DNA of 64,000 nucleotides from Paradesulfitobacterium ferrireducens. GTDB taxonomy: Bacteria; Bacillota; Desulfitobacteriia; Desulfitobacteriales; Desulfitobacteriaceae. The notes under the pieces are model-generated. The model was not told the origin of the DNA. It ran no database searches and saw nothing but the letters and a program-made list of their open reading frames with translations. Made by a program: the position numbers and the translations under genes. This document shows, piece by piece, positions 1-9,339 of this stretch (position 1 is the stretch's first letter; each line of letters opens with the position of its first letter). The stretch lies in contig NZ_JAFLRH010000022.1 in NCBI RefSeq assembly GCF_017310645.1, positions 62,001-126,000 on the forward strand. The letters run 5' to 3'.

Positions 1-803
1 AAGGAGATGCCTGCAAGGTCGTCGCCGGGGGAACGGACATAGTGCCTGCTCTGCGGGAGAATAAACTGGTCGGGGTGACCAAATTGATTGATATTCGCCG
101 CCGTCCCGAACTGCGCGGCATCAAACGGACGCATCATGGCTTGTGGATCGGAGCAGCCACCACTCACAGTGAAATTGTGAATTCTCCCCAGGTTCAAAGT
201 CAATGGTCTCTGTTGGCAGAAGCGTGTAGGCAAGTGGGAAGCAAACAAATCAGAAATTTGGCCACACTTGGCGGAAATGTCGCCAATGCCTCACCGGCCG
301 CCGACAGTATTCCGGCCCTTCTTTGCCTCGATGCCAAAGTATCCTTGCTGTCCACTCGGGGAAAACGGCAAGTTGCTTTACAAGACTATTTACAGGAAAA
401 GAAGCTTGCGAGCAAAGGGTGGGAGCTGATTGAAGGATTTGTTCTGCCTGAACCTCTTCCCAATATTTTGACTAAATTTATTAAAGTGGCCCGGCGGCAA
501 GCTATGGCAATTTCCCGTCTCAGTTTGGCGGTAGTGATTCAATTACAAGGGGATCAGATTCACTACGCCCGTTTGGTTCCGGGGGCCATGCTATCGGTTA
601 CCCATCGCCTGGAAAGTGTGGAGAAATATTTAATGGGGGAAAAACTGAGTCCAGAACTAAGTGCCTCAGCGGCTAAACTGGCCTGCGAAAGCGTCATCGC
701 CGAAACAGGTATGCGTCCTTCCTTTGCCTACAAGTTACCGGTGCTCGAAGGTTTAATCAAAAAGGTGCTCGATCAATTTCAAGAGGAGGTCACCCATGGC
801 TAA
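1..803 (+). CDS. FAD-binding subunit of a xanthine-dehydrogenase-type hydroxylase (5' end outside window)
   Basis: The open frame runs in from the window edge (first full codon at base 3), so the real start lies upstream; the first GTG, at 42, falls inside the FAD-binding domain. It reads AGGTD in the first residues and TLGGNVANASPAAD further on, the two flavin-contact motifs of the CoxM/XdhB family. The usual length is about 280-300 residues, so only a few tens of residues are missing. Such subunits pass electrons from the [2Fe-2S] subunit through FAD to NAD or another acceptor in the cytoplasm. The stop overlaps the next gene by 8 bases, which suggests translational coupling. The substrate (purine or another N-heterocycle) cannot be told from this subunit. 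Confidence 0.9.
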   Translation, partial: GDACKVVAGGTDIVPALRENKLVGVTKLIDIRRRPELRGIKRTHHGLWIGAATTHSEIVNSPQVQSQWSLLAEACRQVGSKQIRNLATLGGNVANASPAADSIPALLCLDAKVSLLSTRGKRQVALQDYLQEKKLASKGWELIEGFVLPEPLPNILTKFIKVARRQAMAISRLSLAVVIQLQGDQIHYARLVPGAMLSVTHRLESVEKYLMGEKLSPELSASAAKLACESVIAETGMRPSFAYKLPVLEGLIKKVLDQFQEEVTHG

Positions 804-1275
804 GAAAAAATTGCGCCTTACGGTGAATGGTCACCGGATTGAGAAAGACGTGGAAGAATCCATGCGTCTGCTCGATGTGTTGCGGGAAGAGCTGTTTCTG
901 ACGGGAACCAAAGAAGGCTGCGGGATTGGCGAATGCGGAGCCTGCACAGTTGTCCTGGACGGTAAAGCGGTGAATTCCTGTATGGTCTTGGCGTTATCGG
1001 CCGATGGGGGAATCGTGGAGACCGTGGAGGGATTAGGCAGCCGGAGTAAACTTCATCCAGTTCAAGAAGCCTTCCTGGATCATCATGCCCTGCAGTGCGG
1101 CTTCTGTACTCCGGGTATGCTGATGAGCGCCAAAGCGTTACTCGATGAAAACTCCAATCCTTCGGAAGAGGAGATCAAAGAAGCTATTTCGGGTAACCTT
1201 TGCCGGTGTACCGGCTATGTTCAGATTGTGGATGCCATTAAAGATGCGGCCGGCCGGCGAAATAATTTAGGATAA
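796..1275 (+). CDS. [2Fe-2S] small subunit of a xanthine-dehydrogenase-type hydroxylase
   Basis: A 159-residue protein with the two-domain layout of CoxS/XdhC small subunits. The N-terminal plant-ferredoxin domain has GCGIGECGACTVVLDG, and the C-terminal helical domain has CGFCTPGM and GNLCRCTGY, so all eight cluster cysteines are present. It relays electrons from the molybdenum site to FAD. ATG at 796 follows AAGAGGAGGTCACCC, a strong ribosome site inside the end of the FAD-subunit gene. The next large subunit carries its own [2Fe-2S] domain, so this locus encodes two such modules. Confidence 0.93.
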   Translation: MAKKKLRLTVNGHRIEKDVEESMRLLDVLREELFLTGTKEGCGIGECGACTVVLDGKAVNSCMVLALSADGGIVETVEGLGSRSKLHPVQEAFLDHHALQCGFCTPGMLMSAKALLDENSNPSEEEIKEAISGNLCRCTGYVQIVDAIKDAAGRRNNLG

Positions 1276-1288
1276 GGAGGTCACCGCT

Positions 1289-1393
1289 ATGGATCCCAGT
1301 AATTTTTATGCGGCGGCGCTTCCTTATGGCCTCATTTGTAGAAATCCTACTTTAAGAAATTCGGGAAGGAAAATGGCAAACAATATATTTTAG
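1289..1393 (+). CDS. small ORF (34 codons) inside the molybdenum hydroxylase operon
   Basis: ATG at 1289 is preceded by AAGGAGG at 1274-1280 with 8-base spacing, one of the best ribosome sites in the region. The frame begins MDPSNFYAAALPYG and stops at 1391-1393, just before the large-subunit gene. It matches no family I recognise. It could be a real small protein, a leader peptide, or a remnant left when an earlier downstream gene was replaced or truncated. The support is the ribosome site and position only. Confidence 0.35.
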   Translation: MDPSNFYAAALPYGLICRNPTLRNSGRKMANNIF

Positions 1394-1426
1394 TTATAGC
1401 GCCAACCCGTGAAAGGGGACAGTTCG

Positions 1427-4135
1427 ATGAGCAGAATTGAAATAACAATTAATGGAAATAGGTGGGCTGGGGAACCCGAAGCCGGCGAGACCCTGATGGA
1501 TTTTTTGCGTGATCGCTTGCATTTGACGGGAACCAAATGTGGTTGCCGGACCGGGAATTGCGGCGCGTGTAAAGTTCTTCTCGATGGAAAAGCCGTGAAT
1601 TCTTGTACTCTACTGGTAAAAAATTTAGATGGAAGATCAATAGTAACAATTGAGGGGCTGGCACAGGGCGATAACCTCCATCCTGTCCAACACGCTTTTA
1701 TCGAAACAGGCGCTATCCAGTGTGGATTTTGTACGCCGGGTATGGTTGTGCAGAGTGTAGCGCTTTTGCAAACGAATCCCCGACCTAGTGAAGAAGAGAT
1801 TGTTGCTGCGCTGGGAGATAATTTATGCCGCTGCACCGGGTATGTCAAAATTATTCAGGCTATCCAACGGGCGGCAGGGTTGCTTCAAGGAGATAGTTCC
1901 GGCCAAACGGCGGAGGGAATTGGGGCAGCAGTCCCGGTGATCGATGCGGTGAGCAAAGTGACCGGTAGGCTGAAATACTTAAATGATCTGCATATGCCAG
2001 GTATGGTGTATGGCAAAATTCTCTATAGTCCTCATGCCCATGCCCGCATCCGCTCTATCGATGCCGGACAGGCTTTGGCTTTACCGGGTGTGTTGGCGGT
2101 AGCCACTTGCTTTAATACTCCCCAAACGAAATACAACAGTGCTCTGAGATTTGAGCGTCATACCATTCCGGCGGACGAAACAATATTTGCTCCGGTGGTG
2201 CGTTTCGTAGGGGATCGGGTGGCTGCCGTCGCCGCGACCACTGCCAAAATTGCCGCCCAGGCCCTGGCGCTGATCAAGGTGGACTATGAGCTGTTACCGG
2301 CAGTCTTTGATCCCGAGGAAGCGCTGCAGCCGGAAGCTCCCGAAATAAAACCAGGTGGCAATTTAGTTGGGGAAATTAAGGCGGAAGCCGGAAATCCGGA
2401 GGAAGGACTGGCTGCCAGCGATTTGGTGTTTACCGACAAATTTTATACTCCCAGGCCCAGCCCGTTGGCCCTGGAACCACATGCCTGCATTGCCAGCTAT
2501 GAGAGTGACGGTCAATTGACGGTTTGGAGTACCACTCAAAATATTTTTGGCTATCGGGTCATCTTGTCAGAGATATTCTCCTTGCCCCAGCATAAAGTTC
2601 GGGTGATCAAACCGCCTGTCGGCGGAGCGTTTGGCGGCAAACTGGAAATGACCATTGAACCTGTGGCGGCCGCTTTATCGCAATTCTGCCGCCGCCCGGT
2701 AAAAATCGAGCTGACCCGTGCAGAGACCTTTTTCGCCACCCGTACCCGTCATGCTACAGTGGTGGAAATCAAGACCGGTGTCCGCAAGGATGGAACACTG
2801 CTGGCACAGGATATTAAAGTGATTGCCAATACAGGCGCCTATACTTCCAGTGCCTTCAATGTCATCGGGGCAATGTCAGATAAAGCGTTTAAACAATACC
2901 GGATTCCTAACCTGCGCTATAGTGGTCTGCCGGTTGTGACCAACACCCCGGTAGCCGGAGCAATGCGCGGCTATGGTTCACCCCAGCTAGTACTGGCACG
3001 GGAAGTTCATCTGGACAGAATAGCCAGAGCTTTGAAGCTTGATCCGGTGGAACTGCGCCGGCGCAACCTGGTCCGACCGGGGGATGTCAATCCCCGCAAC
3101 GGCGAGTCATTGGGAAATTGCCGCCCCCTGGATTGTTTGGAACTTGCGGCCAAGCAATTTGGCTGGGAAGAGTGGCAAGCGCCTTCATTACCTGCACATA
3201 AAAAACGGGGAATCGGGGTCGCCGTCGGTTTGCATGGCAATGGAGTTTATCCGGCGCATGCCGATATTACCACGGTGACGATGAAGCTAAATGAAGATGG
3301 TACGGGTATTATTTATACCGGATCGCAGGATTTAGGTCAGGGTCTCACCACCATTATCCTGCAAATTGCCAGTGATACTTTGGGTATGAGGCTGGAAGAC
3401 TGGTCCCTGATTGATGCCGATACTGCCCTTGTACCGTGGGACCTGGGGACTTATGCCAGCCGGGGTACCTGGGTCGGCGGACAGGCCGTCAGGGGATGTG
3501 CCGAAATCATTGCTGAGCGCCTGAAAGCAAAAGCGGGTCAACTGTTAAATATTGCTCCGGAGGAACTGAGCTTAAGCGAGGGTCAAATTAAAGGGCCTTC
3601 TGGCGAGAGCCTCAGATTGAGGGATGTTGTCTGGAAAATGCAGCAGGAAGACGGACAGGAACTTATTGCCAGCTATACTCAAAATTCCTTGTTCAATCCT
3701 GTATCTTACGGCGCAAATTTCGCTGAAGTCGAAGTGGATACGGAGCAGAAAACAGTTAAAGTATTGCGCATGGCGGTTGCTTATGATGTAGGTAAGGCGA
3801 TTAATCCCCTGATGGTTGAAGGCCAGATCGAGGGTGGTGTTCAAATGGGAATTGGCTATGCCCTGTCTGAGGATGTCAAGCTGGATGAAACGGGTAGAGT
3901 CAGTAATGCCTCCCTAAAGAAATATAAAACCCCCAAAGCGGTGGACATGCCAAAACTTGATGTCATGATCGTGGATAATGTGGAACAACATGGCAAGTTA
4001 GGGGGAAAAAGCATCGGAGAGTGTGCGACGGTACCGGTGGCTCCGGCGATTGTCAATGCCGTGGTCCATGCGCTGGGCAAAGATATCGATATTTTTCCCA
4101 TCGATCTGAATGTGGTACTCGGACAGGGAGAGTAG
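1427..4135 (+). CDS. xanthine-dehydrogenase-type hydroxylase, fused [2Fe-2S] and molybdenum-binding subunit
   Basis: About 902 residues from ATG 1427, chosen over an in-frame GTG at 1409 because AAAGGGGA sits correctly before it. Residues 1-160 form a CoxS-like domain (GCRTGNCGACKVLLDG, CGFCTPGM, NLCRCTGY). The rest is the aldehyde oxidase/xanthine dehydrogenase molybdopterin domain, with PVGGAFGG, GAMRGYGSPQ, GSQDLGQG and a C-terminal GGKSIGE that places the expected catalytic glutamate. It should hydroxylate a purine or related N-heterocycle with water-derived oxygen. The neighbouring dihydropyrimidinase-like gene supports nucleobase catabolism. The fused layout beside a separate small subunit is unusual; the true substrate is uncertain. 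Confidence 0.9.
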   Translation: MSRIEITINGNRWAGEPEAGETLMDFLRDRLHLTGTKCGCRTGNCGACKVLLDGKAVNSCTLLVKNLDGRSIVTIEGLAQGDNLHPVQHAFIETGAIQCGFCTPGMVVQSVALLQTNPRPSEEEIVAALGDNLCRCTGYVKIIQAIQRAAGLLQGDSSGQTAEGIGAAVPVIDAVSKVTGRLKYLNDLHMPGMVYGKILYSPHAHARIRSIDAGQALALPGVLAVATCFNTPQTKYNSALRFERHTIPADETIFAPVVRFVGDRVAAVAATTAKIAAQALALIKVDYELLPAVFDPEEALQPEAPEIKPGGNLVGEIKAEAGNPEEGLAASDLVFTDKFYTPRPSPLALEPHACIASYESDGQLTVWSTTQNIFGYRVILSEIFSLPQHKVRVIKPPVGGAFGGKLEMTIEPVAAALSQFCRRPVKIELTRAETFFATRTRHATVVEIKTGVRKDGTLLAQDIKVIANTGAYTSSAFNVIGAMSDKAFKQYRIPNLRYSGLPVVTNTPVAGAMRGYGSPQLVLAREVHLDRIARALKLDPVELRRRNLVRPGDVNPRNGESLGNCRPLDCLELAAKQFGWEEWQAPSLPAHKKRGIGVAVGLHGNGVYPAHADITTVTMKLNEDGTGIIYTGSQDLGQGLTTIILQIASDTLGMRLEDWSLIDADTALVPWDLGTYASRGTWVGGQAVRGCAEIIAERLKAKAGQLLNIAPEELSLSEGQIKGPSGESLRLRDVVWKMQQEDGQELIASYTQNSLFNPVSYGANFAEVEVDTEQKTVKVLRMAVAYDVGKAINPLMVEGQIEGGVQMGIGYALSEDVKLDETGRVSNASLKKYKTPKAVDMPKLDVMIVDNVEQHGKLGGKSIGECATVPVAPAIVNAVVHALGKDIDIFPIDLNVVLGQGE

Positions 4136-4138
4136 GAC

Positions 4139-5575
4139 ATGGATCGCTATGTGTTAGCCGGAGGATTGCTAGTGTCAGGTAAAGGCAAAGTACGCGCCAA
4201 TCTGGTCATTGAGCACGGAAAAGTCACCGGTTGGATTAGCGTGCCGGAAACGAGTGAACTGCCTGTCTTTCACGTGCAGGACCACTTGATCCTGCCTGGA
4301 CTGATTGATGCTCATACTCATTTTCATATGGCGAGCGGTGATCTCTTTACCGTCGATGACTTTGCTGTGGGCGGCAAGCTGGCAGCGGCAGCGGGCGTGA
4401 CCTCCGTCATCGACTTCATTGAACCGTCTCCGGCCCAAGGTCTGTTGGAGGCAATCGAAGAGCGTTTCCGGGATGTCAGGGATTGCCCGGTCGATTACCA
4501 GTTCCACCTTGTAATACCCCACCGCTTGGCCCGGGAAGAAGACTGGTATCAACTCATGGAGCGGTACGGACTGGCGGCCTTGAAAGGATTTACAACTTAT
4601 CAGGAAGACGGACTAGCCCTTGACAAGCAGGATGTCGCAGCACTCCTGGCCTGGAGCGGGAAAAATTCCGGGTTATTGACGGTGCATGCCGAAGATGAGC
4701 AAGGACTTAAAAAAACAGCGGCAGATTTGTTAGCGCAGGGAAAAACGGATATGCGCAATTTTCCCCGGTCCAGACCGGCTGGAAGCGAGCAAACAGCCGT
4801 CGCGAACATCCTTCAACTGTTGGAGCAATATTCTTTTGACGATGGGAGCATAGACCGGCGTACGGTTGCTAGCAGGATTATGAATACGGGTAACCCACCC
4901 GGCAGTGCTAATCTATATTTCGTGCATATATCATCCGCTCTCGCTCTGCAAACAATCTCGGAATTCAGAGCGCGTTCCCTGAGGTCGGTTCCTTGGGTTG
5001 AGACCTGTCCACAGTTTTTGGTTCTCGATCAATCTCTGTATATGGAAGAGATGGAGCCGGAACTTTATACGGTATGCCCGCCGCTCCGTACCCGGTCGGA
5101 TCGTGAAGCCCTGTGGCAGGGAATCAGGGCTGGAGACGTCGATGTCATAGCCTCCGATCACTGCGCATTTACAGTGGAAATGAAAGCAAGCCCAAGCTGG
5201 ACTTCCGTCCGGGCTGGTTTGCCGGCGGTGGATGCGATCTTGCCGGTGCTTGTTAACGTAGGGATAAGAGAAAAACGTGTGGAATGGGAAGATATTGTTC
5301 GGGTTACGGCGGAAAACCCTGCCCGGATTTTCCGCTTGCAGAGTAAAGGAAGCCTTAGTCCGGGCAGTGACGCCGACTTTGTCGTTATCGATGAGAACAA
5401 GCTGGACGGCTATGTTGCCCCACCGCTGTATAGCAAGGCCGGCTATACTCCTTTTCTGCCCGAACACTTAAACCGGAGCTGGCTGCGGCATGTGACCAGG
5501 CGAGGAGAATTCCTCCTCTATGACAGGAAACCGGCAGAGTTGATGGGGAAAGGACAGTTAATCAGTTTAAGCTGA
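4139..5575 (+). CDS. hydA: dihydropyrimidinase / hydantoinase family amidohydrolase
   Basis: A 478-residue cyclic amidohydrolase of usual family length. Visible metal-site elements are DAHTHFHM near residue 57, the lysine expected to be carbamylated in KGFTTY, a histidine in VHAEDE and the aspartate motif ASDHCAF. It should open a cyclic imide or amide ring, as in dihydropyrimidines, hydantoins or allantoin; residue-level specificity is not evident. It begins 3 bases after the molybdenum hydroxylase stop, so the two are probably co-translated, consistent with a purine or pyrimidine breakdown operon. Allantoinase is the main alternative. Confidence 0.85.
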   Translation: MDRYVLAGGLLVSGKGKVRANLVIEHGKVTGWISVPETSELPVFHVQDHLILPGLIDAHTHFHMASGDLFTVDDFAVGGKLAAAAGVTSVIDFIEPSPAQGLLEAIEERFRDVRDCPVDYQFHLVIPHRLAREEDWYQLMERYGLAALKGFTTYQEDGLALDKQDVAALLAWSGKNSGLLTVHAEDEQGLKKTAADLLAQGKTDMRNFPRSRPAGSEQTAVANILQLLEQYSFDDGSIDRRTVASRIMNTGNPPGSANLYFVHISSALALQTISEFRARSLRSVPWVETCPQFLVLDQSLYMEEMEPELYTVCPPLRTRSDREALWQGIRAGDVDVIASDHCAFTVEMKASPSWTSVRAGLPAVDAILPVLVNVGIREKRVEWEDIVRVTAENPARIFRLQSKGSLSPGSDADFVVIDENKLDGYVAPPLYSKAGYTPFLPEHLNRSWLRHVTRRGEFLLYDRKPAELMGKGQLISLS

Positions 5576-5611
5576 GAGCAAAATGTTCAAAACCAAGCCG
5601 CTTCGTGGTGA

Positions 5612-5641
5612 TTGACAAGCTTCCCAGCCAGCGTCTATAAT
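5612..5641 (+). promoter_or_regulatory. SigA-type promoter of recA
   Basis: TTGACA at 5612-5617 and TATAAT at 5636-5641 are both perfect hexamers separated by 18 bases. It lies 60-90 bases upstream of the recA start, immediately before the LexA box. Confidence 0.88.
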
Positions 5642-5646
5642 AGAAT

Positions 5647-5660
5647 CGAACAGATGTTTC
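5647..5660 (+). promoter_or_regulatory. LexA (DinR) SOS box before recA
   Basis: CGAACAGATGTTTC fits the Gram-positive LexA consensus CGAACRNRYGTTYC at every position. It begins 5 bases after the -10 hexamer, over the expected transcription start, so LexA binding would block recA initiation until DNA damage. Confidence 0.88.
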
Positions 5661-5700
5661 CCAAAGGGGAAGAATCCTTTGATTTAAGGGAGGAAGGCTC

Positions 5701-6744
5701 ATGCCCGGAGGAGATAAGTTAAAGGCGCTGGATCAGGCTTTAGGCCAAATCGAGAAACAGTTTGGCAAAGGTTCCATTATGAGGCTGGGGGAAGCTTCCG
5801 CTAAATTGGCGGTGGACGTAATTTCGACAGGTGCCTTGGCTTTGGACATAGCCTTAGGAGTTGGGGGAGTGCCGCGCGGCCGGGTTGTGGAGATTTACGG
5901 TCCGGAGTCTTCGGGCAAGACCACGGTGGCCTTACATATCGTCGCTGAGGCTCAGAAATTGGGAGGAGTTGCGGCGTTTATTGATGCCGAGCATGCCTTG
6001 GATCCTGTCTATGCCCGGGCCTTGGGTGTTAATATTGATGATTTGCTCGTTTCTCAGCCCGATACAGGAGAACAAGCCTTGGAAATCTGTGAAGCCTTGG
6101 TGCGCAGCGGTGCGGTCGATGTCGTGATTGTGGATTCTGTGGCGGCCTTGGTTCCGCGCGCGGAAATCGAAGGGGAGATGGGCGATTCACATGTCGGCCT
6201 GCAGGCCCGCCTCATGTCCCAGGCCTTGCGCAAATTGACCGGGGCGATCAGCAAAAGCCGCACCTGTGTTGTATTCATTAATCAAATCCGGGAAAAAGTG
6301 GGGGTCATGTTCGGCAGTCCGGAAACAACCACCGGCGGCCGGGCCTTGAAGTTCTACGCCACCATCCGCATGGACGTTCGCCGCATCGACAGCTTAAAGC
6401 AAGGACAGGACGTGGTCGGGAACAAGACCAGGGTGAAAGTGGTTAAGAACAAAGTCGCTCCTCCATTTAAACAGGCTGAATTTGATATTATGTATGGGCA
6501 AGGGATTTCCCGCGAGGGCAGCATTGTGGATATCGGCACGGAAACCAATATTATCAACAAATCCGGCGCCTGGTACTCGTATAATGGCGAGCGCCTTGGC
6601 CAAGGCCGGGAAAATGTCAAGGAGTTTTTACGCCAGCACCCGGAAATTGCCGCCGAGATCGAAGGGAAAATCAGGGGTAATATTGACCTGGCCCAAGTTG
6701 CCGCGGCCGATGAATCAAGCCAAGACTACTTTGAGGAAGAGTAA
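5701..6744 (+). CDS. recA: recombinase RecA
   Basis: A 347-residue RecA of normal length. The Walker A loop GPESSGKT is at residues 67-74, followed by the conserved Walker B region ([15 protein letters not shown]) and the L1/L2 DNA-binding segments ([24 protein letters not shown]). RecA forms filaments on single-stranded DNA for homologous recombination and activates LexA self-cleavage. ATG 5701 follows GGGAGGAAGGCTC. A perfect LexA box and strong SigA promoter lie upstream, and recX lies 25 bases downstream, the common RecA/RecX arrangement. Confidence 0.98.
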   Translation: MPGGDKLKALDQALGQIEKQFGKGSIMRLGEASAKLAVDVISTGALALDIALGVGGVPRGRVVEIYGPESSGKTTVALHIVAEAQKLGGVAAFIDAEHALDPVYARALGVNIDDLLVSQPDTGEQALEICEALVRSGAVDVVIVDSVAALVPRAEIEGEMGDSHVGLQARLMSQALRKLTGAISKSRTCVVFINQIREKVGVMFGSPETTTGGRALKFYATIRMDVRRIDSLKQGQDVVGNKTRVKVVKNKVAPPFKQAEFDIMYGQGISREGSIVDIGTETNIINKSGAWYSYNGERLGQGRENVKEFLRQHPEIAAEIEGKIRGNIDLAQVAAADESSQDYFEEE

Positions 6745-6769
6745 GGCTAATGCGGTACGGTGTGTTAAG

Positions 6770-7258
6770 ATGAAAGATCACCAGAAGAGTGCTCTAAGCC
6801 TTGCTCTGGCTTTGTTAAGCCGCAAGGCTTTTACTGTCCATGAACTTGAAAAGCGTCTTTCGGCGAAAGAATATGCCCGGGAAGAAATATCCGAGGCTGT
6901 TGCGCGTCTCGGGGAGTGGGGCTATCTCAACGACCGGGCCTATGCTATAAGCTTCTGCAATACTTACAGTGCGCGCAAGTCGCGGCGCAAGATCCGGGAA
7001 GAACTACGCATGCGGGGGGTGAGTCCGGAACTCATTGGAGAGGTGCTTTCAGAATGTTATCCCGAGGATCAGGAATTGGCGGCATGTTTACGCCTGGCCG
7101 AGAAGATCAAAGAATCCAATCCAGCGGTGGATGCCGGAGACAGGAGGGCCAAGCAACTGTTGTACGCTAAAATCGGGCGCAGGCTGGAGAGTAAGGGGTA
7201 TCCACCGGCCATGATTCATAAGGTATTACAGCACATGAGAATACAGGAAGAGTCATGA
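6770..7258 (+). CDS. recX: regulatory protein RecX
   Basis: A 162-residue protein of RecX family size, made of repeated three-helix units: a KRLSAKEYAREEISEAVARL repeat, then LNDRAYAISFC, and a SRRKIREELRMRGVSPELI repeat. RecX binds RecA filaments and limits their extension. I chose ATG 6770 because homology begins just after it; the frame is open further upstream but overlaps recA, and the ribosome site here is weak, so coupling to recA translation is likely. Confidence 0.9.
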   Translation: MKDHQKSALSLALALLSRKAFTVHELEKRLSAKEYAREEISEAVARLGEWGYLNDRAYAISFCNTYSARKSRRKIREELRMRGVSPELIGEVLSECYPEDQELAACLRLAEKIKESNPAVDAGDRRAKQLLYAKIGRRLESKGYPPAMIHKVLQHMRIQEES

Positions 7259-7341
7259 TAAAAAATATCCTTATTTCAAAAAATAGATAATAAATTTATA
7301 TAAATATTTGAATCAACTTAAGGCCCGCTGAGCATACTAAC

Positions 7342-7370
7342 TTGACTTTGCTTGTGAATAAGATTAAAAT
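7342..7370 (+). promoter_or_regulatory. SigA-type promoter of an intergenic small RNA
   Basis: TTGACT at 7342-7347 and TAAAAT at 7365-7370 with a 17-base spacer. The only thing between this promoter and the terminator at 7532 is a gene-free stretch of about 160 bases, so it probably drives a noncoding RNA. Confidence 0.7.
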
Positions 7371-7376
7371 GTTGGC

Positions 7377-7556
7377 AGAGACTTGTCTCTGTTAAGGTTA
7401 ACCTTTTAAGGTTTTCTTATAGATTTCGTCGTTGTTAGGCTAAAATGGGGGTTTTGACTAGCGAGCGGGAGTTTGTAGGAAACGATAACGTGGGAATCTT
7501 CCCCGTATCTTAAAAGTATACCTTAAAAGGGACTGGTTTTAAGCCAGTTTTTTTTA
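7377..7556 (+). ncRNA. candidate noncoding RNA, possibly 6S-like
   Basis: This gene-free stretch has its own promoter (7342-7370) and an intrinsic terminator (7532-7556), giving an RNA of about 175-180 nt. Bases 7402-7412 (CCTTTTAAGGT) pair perfectly with 7520-7530 (ACCTTAAAAGG), an 11-bp closing stem around a loosely paired centre. Size, long closing stem and open middle are what 6S RNA looks like, but I do not recognise conserved 6S bases. It could instead be a lineage-specific RNA or a leader attenuator for rny. Confidence 0.55.
7532..7556 (+). terminator. intrinsic terminator of the small RNA before rny
   Basis: ACTGG / CCAGT hairpin with a 7-base loop followed by eight T residues (7548-7555). 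Confidence 0.8.
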
Positions 7557-7634
7557 TGTCCTTAAATAATAGGTCTAATGTTAAGAAGGTTATTAACGAT
7601 TTCGTACAGATTTAAAGTTAGGAGGTGATTTTAA

Positions 7635-9188
7635 GTGGGAACTACCATGATCATTGTAATATCTGTGATTCTCTTGATCCTAGGCTTAGGCATCGGCGGA
7701 TTGGCCGGTTGGCTTATCCGCAAAAATATTGCTGAAAAAACCATAGGTTCTGCTGAAACAGAAGCCAAGCGCATTGTGGAAAACGCGATCGCGGCCGGTG
7801 AATCCAAGAAGCGGGAAGCGATAGTGGCTGCCAAAGAAGAAGTCATGCAGCTGCGCAATGAGCAAGAAAAGGAAACCCGCGAGCGGCGGAGTGAGTTGCA
7901 GCGCCTTGAAAGAAGGCTGATGCAAAAAGAGGAAACCTTAGACAGAAAAATGGAATCTCTGGAACGTAAAGAAGAGATTATGCATCAGAAAGAGAACGAG
8001 ATTGAACACCAGAAAGAAGAGCTGTCTAAGGCCTTAGCCAAGGAACATGCGGAATTAGAACGCCTTTCTGGCTTAACTTCCGAAGAGGCTAAGCAATTGC
8101 TCTTAAGCAGTGTTGAAGAAGAAGTGCGCTATGAATCGGCCATTATGATCAAAGATATAGAGAGCAAGGCGAAGGAAGAGGCAGATAAACGGGCGAAGAA
8201 CATTATTTCTTTAGCAATTCAGCGTTGCGCTGCCGATCATGTTGCGGAAACAACCGTGTCTGTGGTTGCCTTGCCCAGTGATGAGATGAAAGGCCGGATT
8301 ATCGGGCGGGAAGGACGCAACATCCGAACGTTAGAAACTCTAACCGGTATCGATCTGATTATTGATGATACGCCTGAAGCAGTGATCTTATCCGGTTTTG
8401 ATCCAATTCGCCGGGAAGTGGCGCGGATTGCTTTGGAAAAACTAATCGTTGACGGTAGAATACACCCGGCCAGAATTGAAGAAATGGTCGAGAAGGCTCA
8501 AAAAGAAGTTGAACAAAAATTACGGGAAGAAGGAGAGCAGGCTACGTTTGAAACAGGGGTACATGGCTTGCATCCGGAATTGGTGCGTCTCTTAGGACGC
8601 CTGAAGTACCGTACCAGCTACGGGCAAAATGTGCTCAAACATTCGATTGAGGTGTCATTCCTGGCTGGACTCATGGCCGCTGAATTAGGTGCAGATGTCC
8701 AACTGGCCAAACGGGCAGGACTTCTGCATGACTTAGGTAAAGCGGTTGACCATGATACGGAGGGAACGCACGTCCAAATTGGCGTCGATGTTGCTAAGAA
8801 GCACAAGGAATCTTGGGATGTGATTCATGCGATTGAGGCTCATCATGGAGACACAGAGCCCAAAACCATTGTCGCGGTGCTGGTGGCTGCGGCTGACGCG
8901 GTATCTGCAGCACGCCCGGGAGCAAGGCGTGAAACCTTGGAGTCTTATATTAAACGGCTGCAAAAGTTGGAAGAGATTGCAGAGACCTTCGACGGAGTCG
9001 AGAAATCTTTTGCAATTCAAGCAGGCCGGGAGATTAGAATCATGGTCAAACCGGATAAAGTGGATGATGTTCTGGCTCCACGCTTGGCGCGAGATATCAG
9101 TAAACGGATCGAGGATGAACTTGAATATCCGGGACAGATCAAGGTTGTAGTCATTCGTGAAACCAGGGCCGTGGATTATGCGAAGTAA
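7635..9188 (+). CDS. rny: ribonuclease Y
   Basis: A 517-residue protein with the RNase Y layout: one N-terminal membrane helix (about residues 4-27), a long charged coiled coil (about 30-190), a KH RNA-binding domain ([15 protein letters not shown]) and an HD domain (HSIEVSF and LLHDLGK metal motifs). It is the membrane-anchored endonuclease that starts much mRNA decay in Firmicutes. GTG 7635 follows TAGGAGGTGATTTTAA, an excellent ribosome site. It precedes ymdB and spoVS as in Bacillus (ymdA-ymdB-spoVS), with an extra gene inserted here. Confidence 0.97.
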   Translation: MGTTMIIVISVILLILGLGIGGLAGWLIRKNIAEKTIGSAETEAKRIVENAIAAGESKKREAIVAAKEEVMQLRNEQEKETRERRSELQRLERRLMQKEETLDRKMESLERKEEIMHQKENEIEHQKEELSKALAKEHAELERLSGLTSEEAKQLLLSSVEEEVRYESAIMIKDIESKAKEEADKRAKNIISLAIQRCAADHVAETTVSVVALPSDEMKGRIIGREGRNIRTLETLTGIDLIIDDTPEAVILSGFDPIRREVARIALEKLIVDGRIHPARIEEMVEKAQKEVEQKLREEGEQATFETGVHGLHPELVRLLGRLKYRTSYGQNVLKHSIEVSFLAGLMAAELGADVQLAKRAGLLHDLGKAVDHDTEGTHVQIGVDVAKKHKESWDVIHAIEAHHGDTEPKTIVAVLVAAADAVSAARPGARRETLESYIKRLQKLEEIAETFDGVEKSFAIQAGREIRIMVKPDKVDDVLAPRLARDISKRIEDELEYPGQIKVVVIRETRAVDYAK

Positions 9189-9261
9189 GGTTCAATCCAG
9201 GATTAATTAAAGATATTAACAGTAAGAGTGCAATCTTTAGTTTTTATGAAGTATGAAAAAG

Positions 9262-9288
9262 AAACAGGCGATTAAGTCGCCTGTTTTT
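9262..9288 (+). terminator. intrinsic terminator after rny
   Basis: AAACAGGCGA (9262-9271) and TCGCCTGTTT (9277-9286) form a perfect 10-bp stem with a 5-base loop and a T run. It overlaps the apparent N-terminus of the next open frame, which helps place that gene's real start further downstream. Confidence 0.85.
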
Positions 9289-9339
9289 AGTATGTCATCC
9301 CTTTTATTGTTAATCGATGCTGAGAAGGAGTTTGTCACT

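Noticed and set aside
9253-9339. N-terminal 29 codons of the open frame between rny and ymdB
   Set aside because: They overlap the perfect rny terminator hairpin and have no ribosome site; TTG 9340 with AGAAGGAG is a better start.
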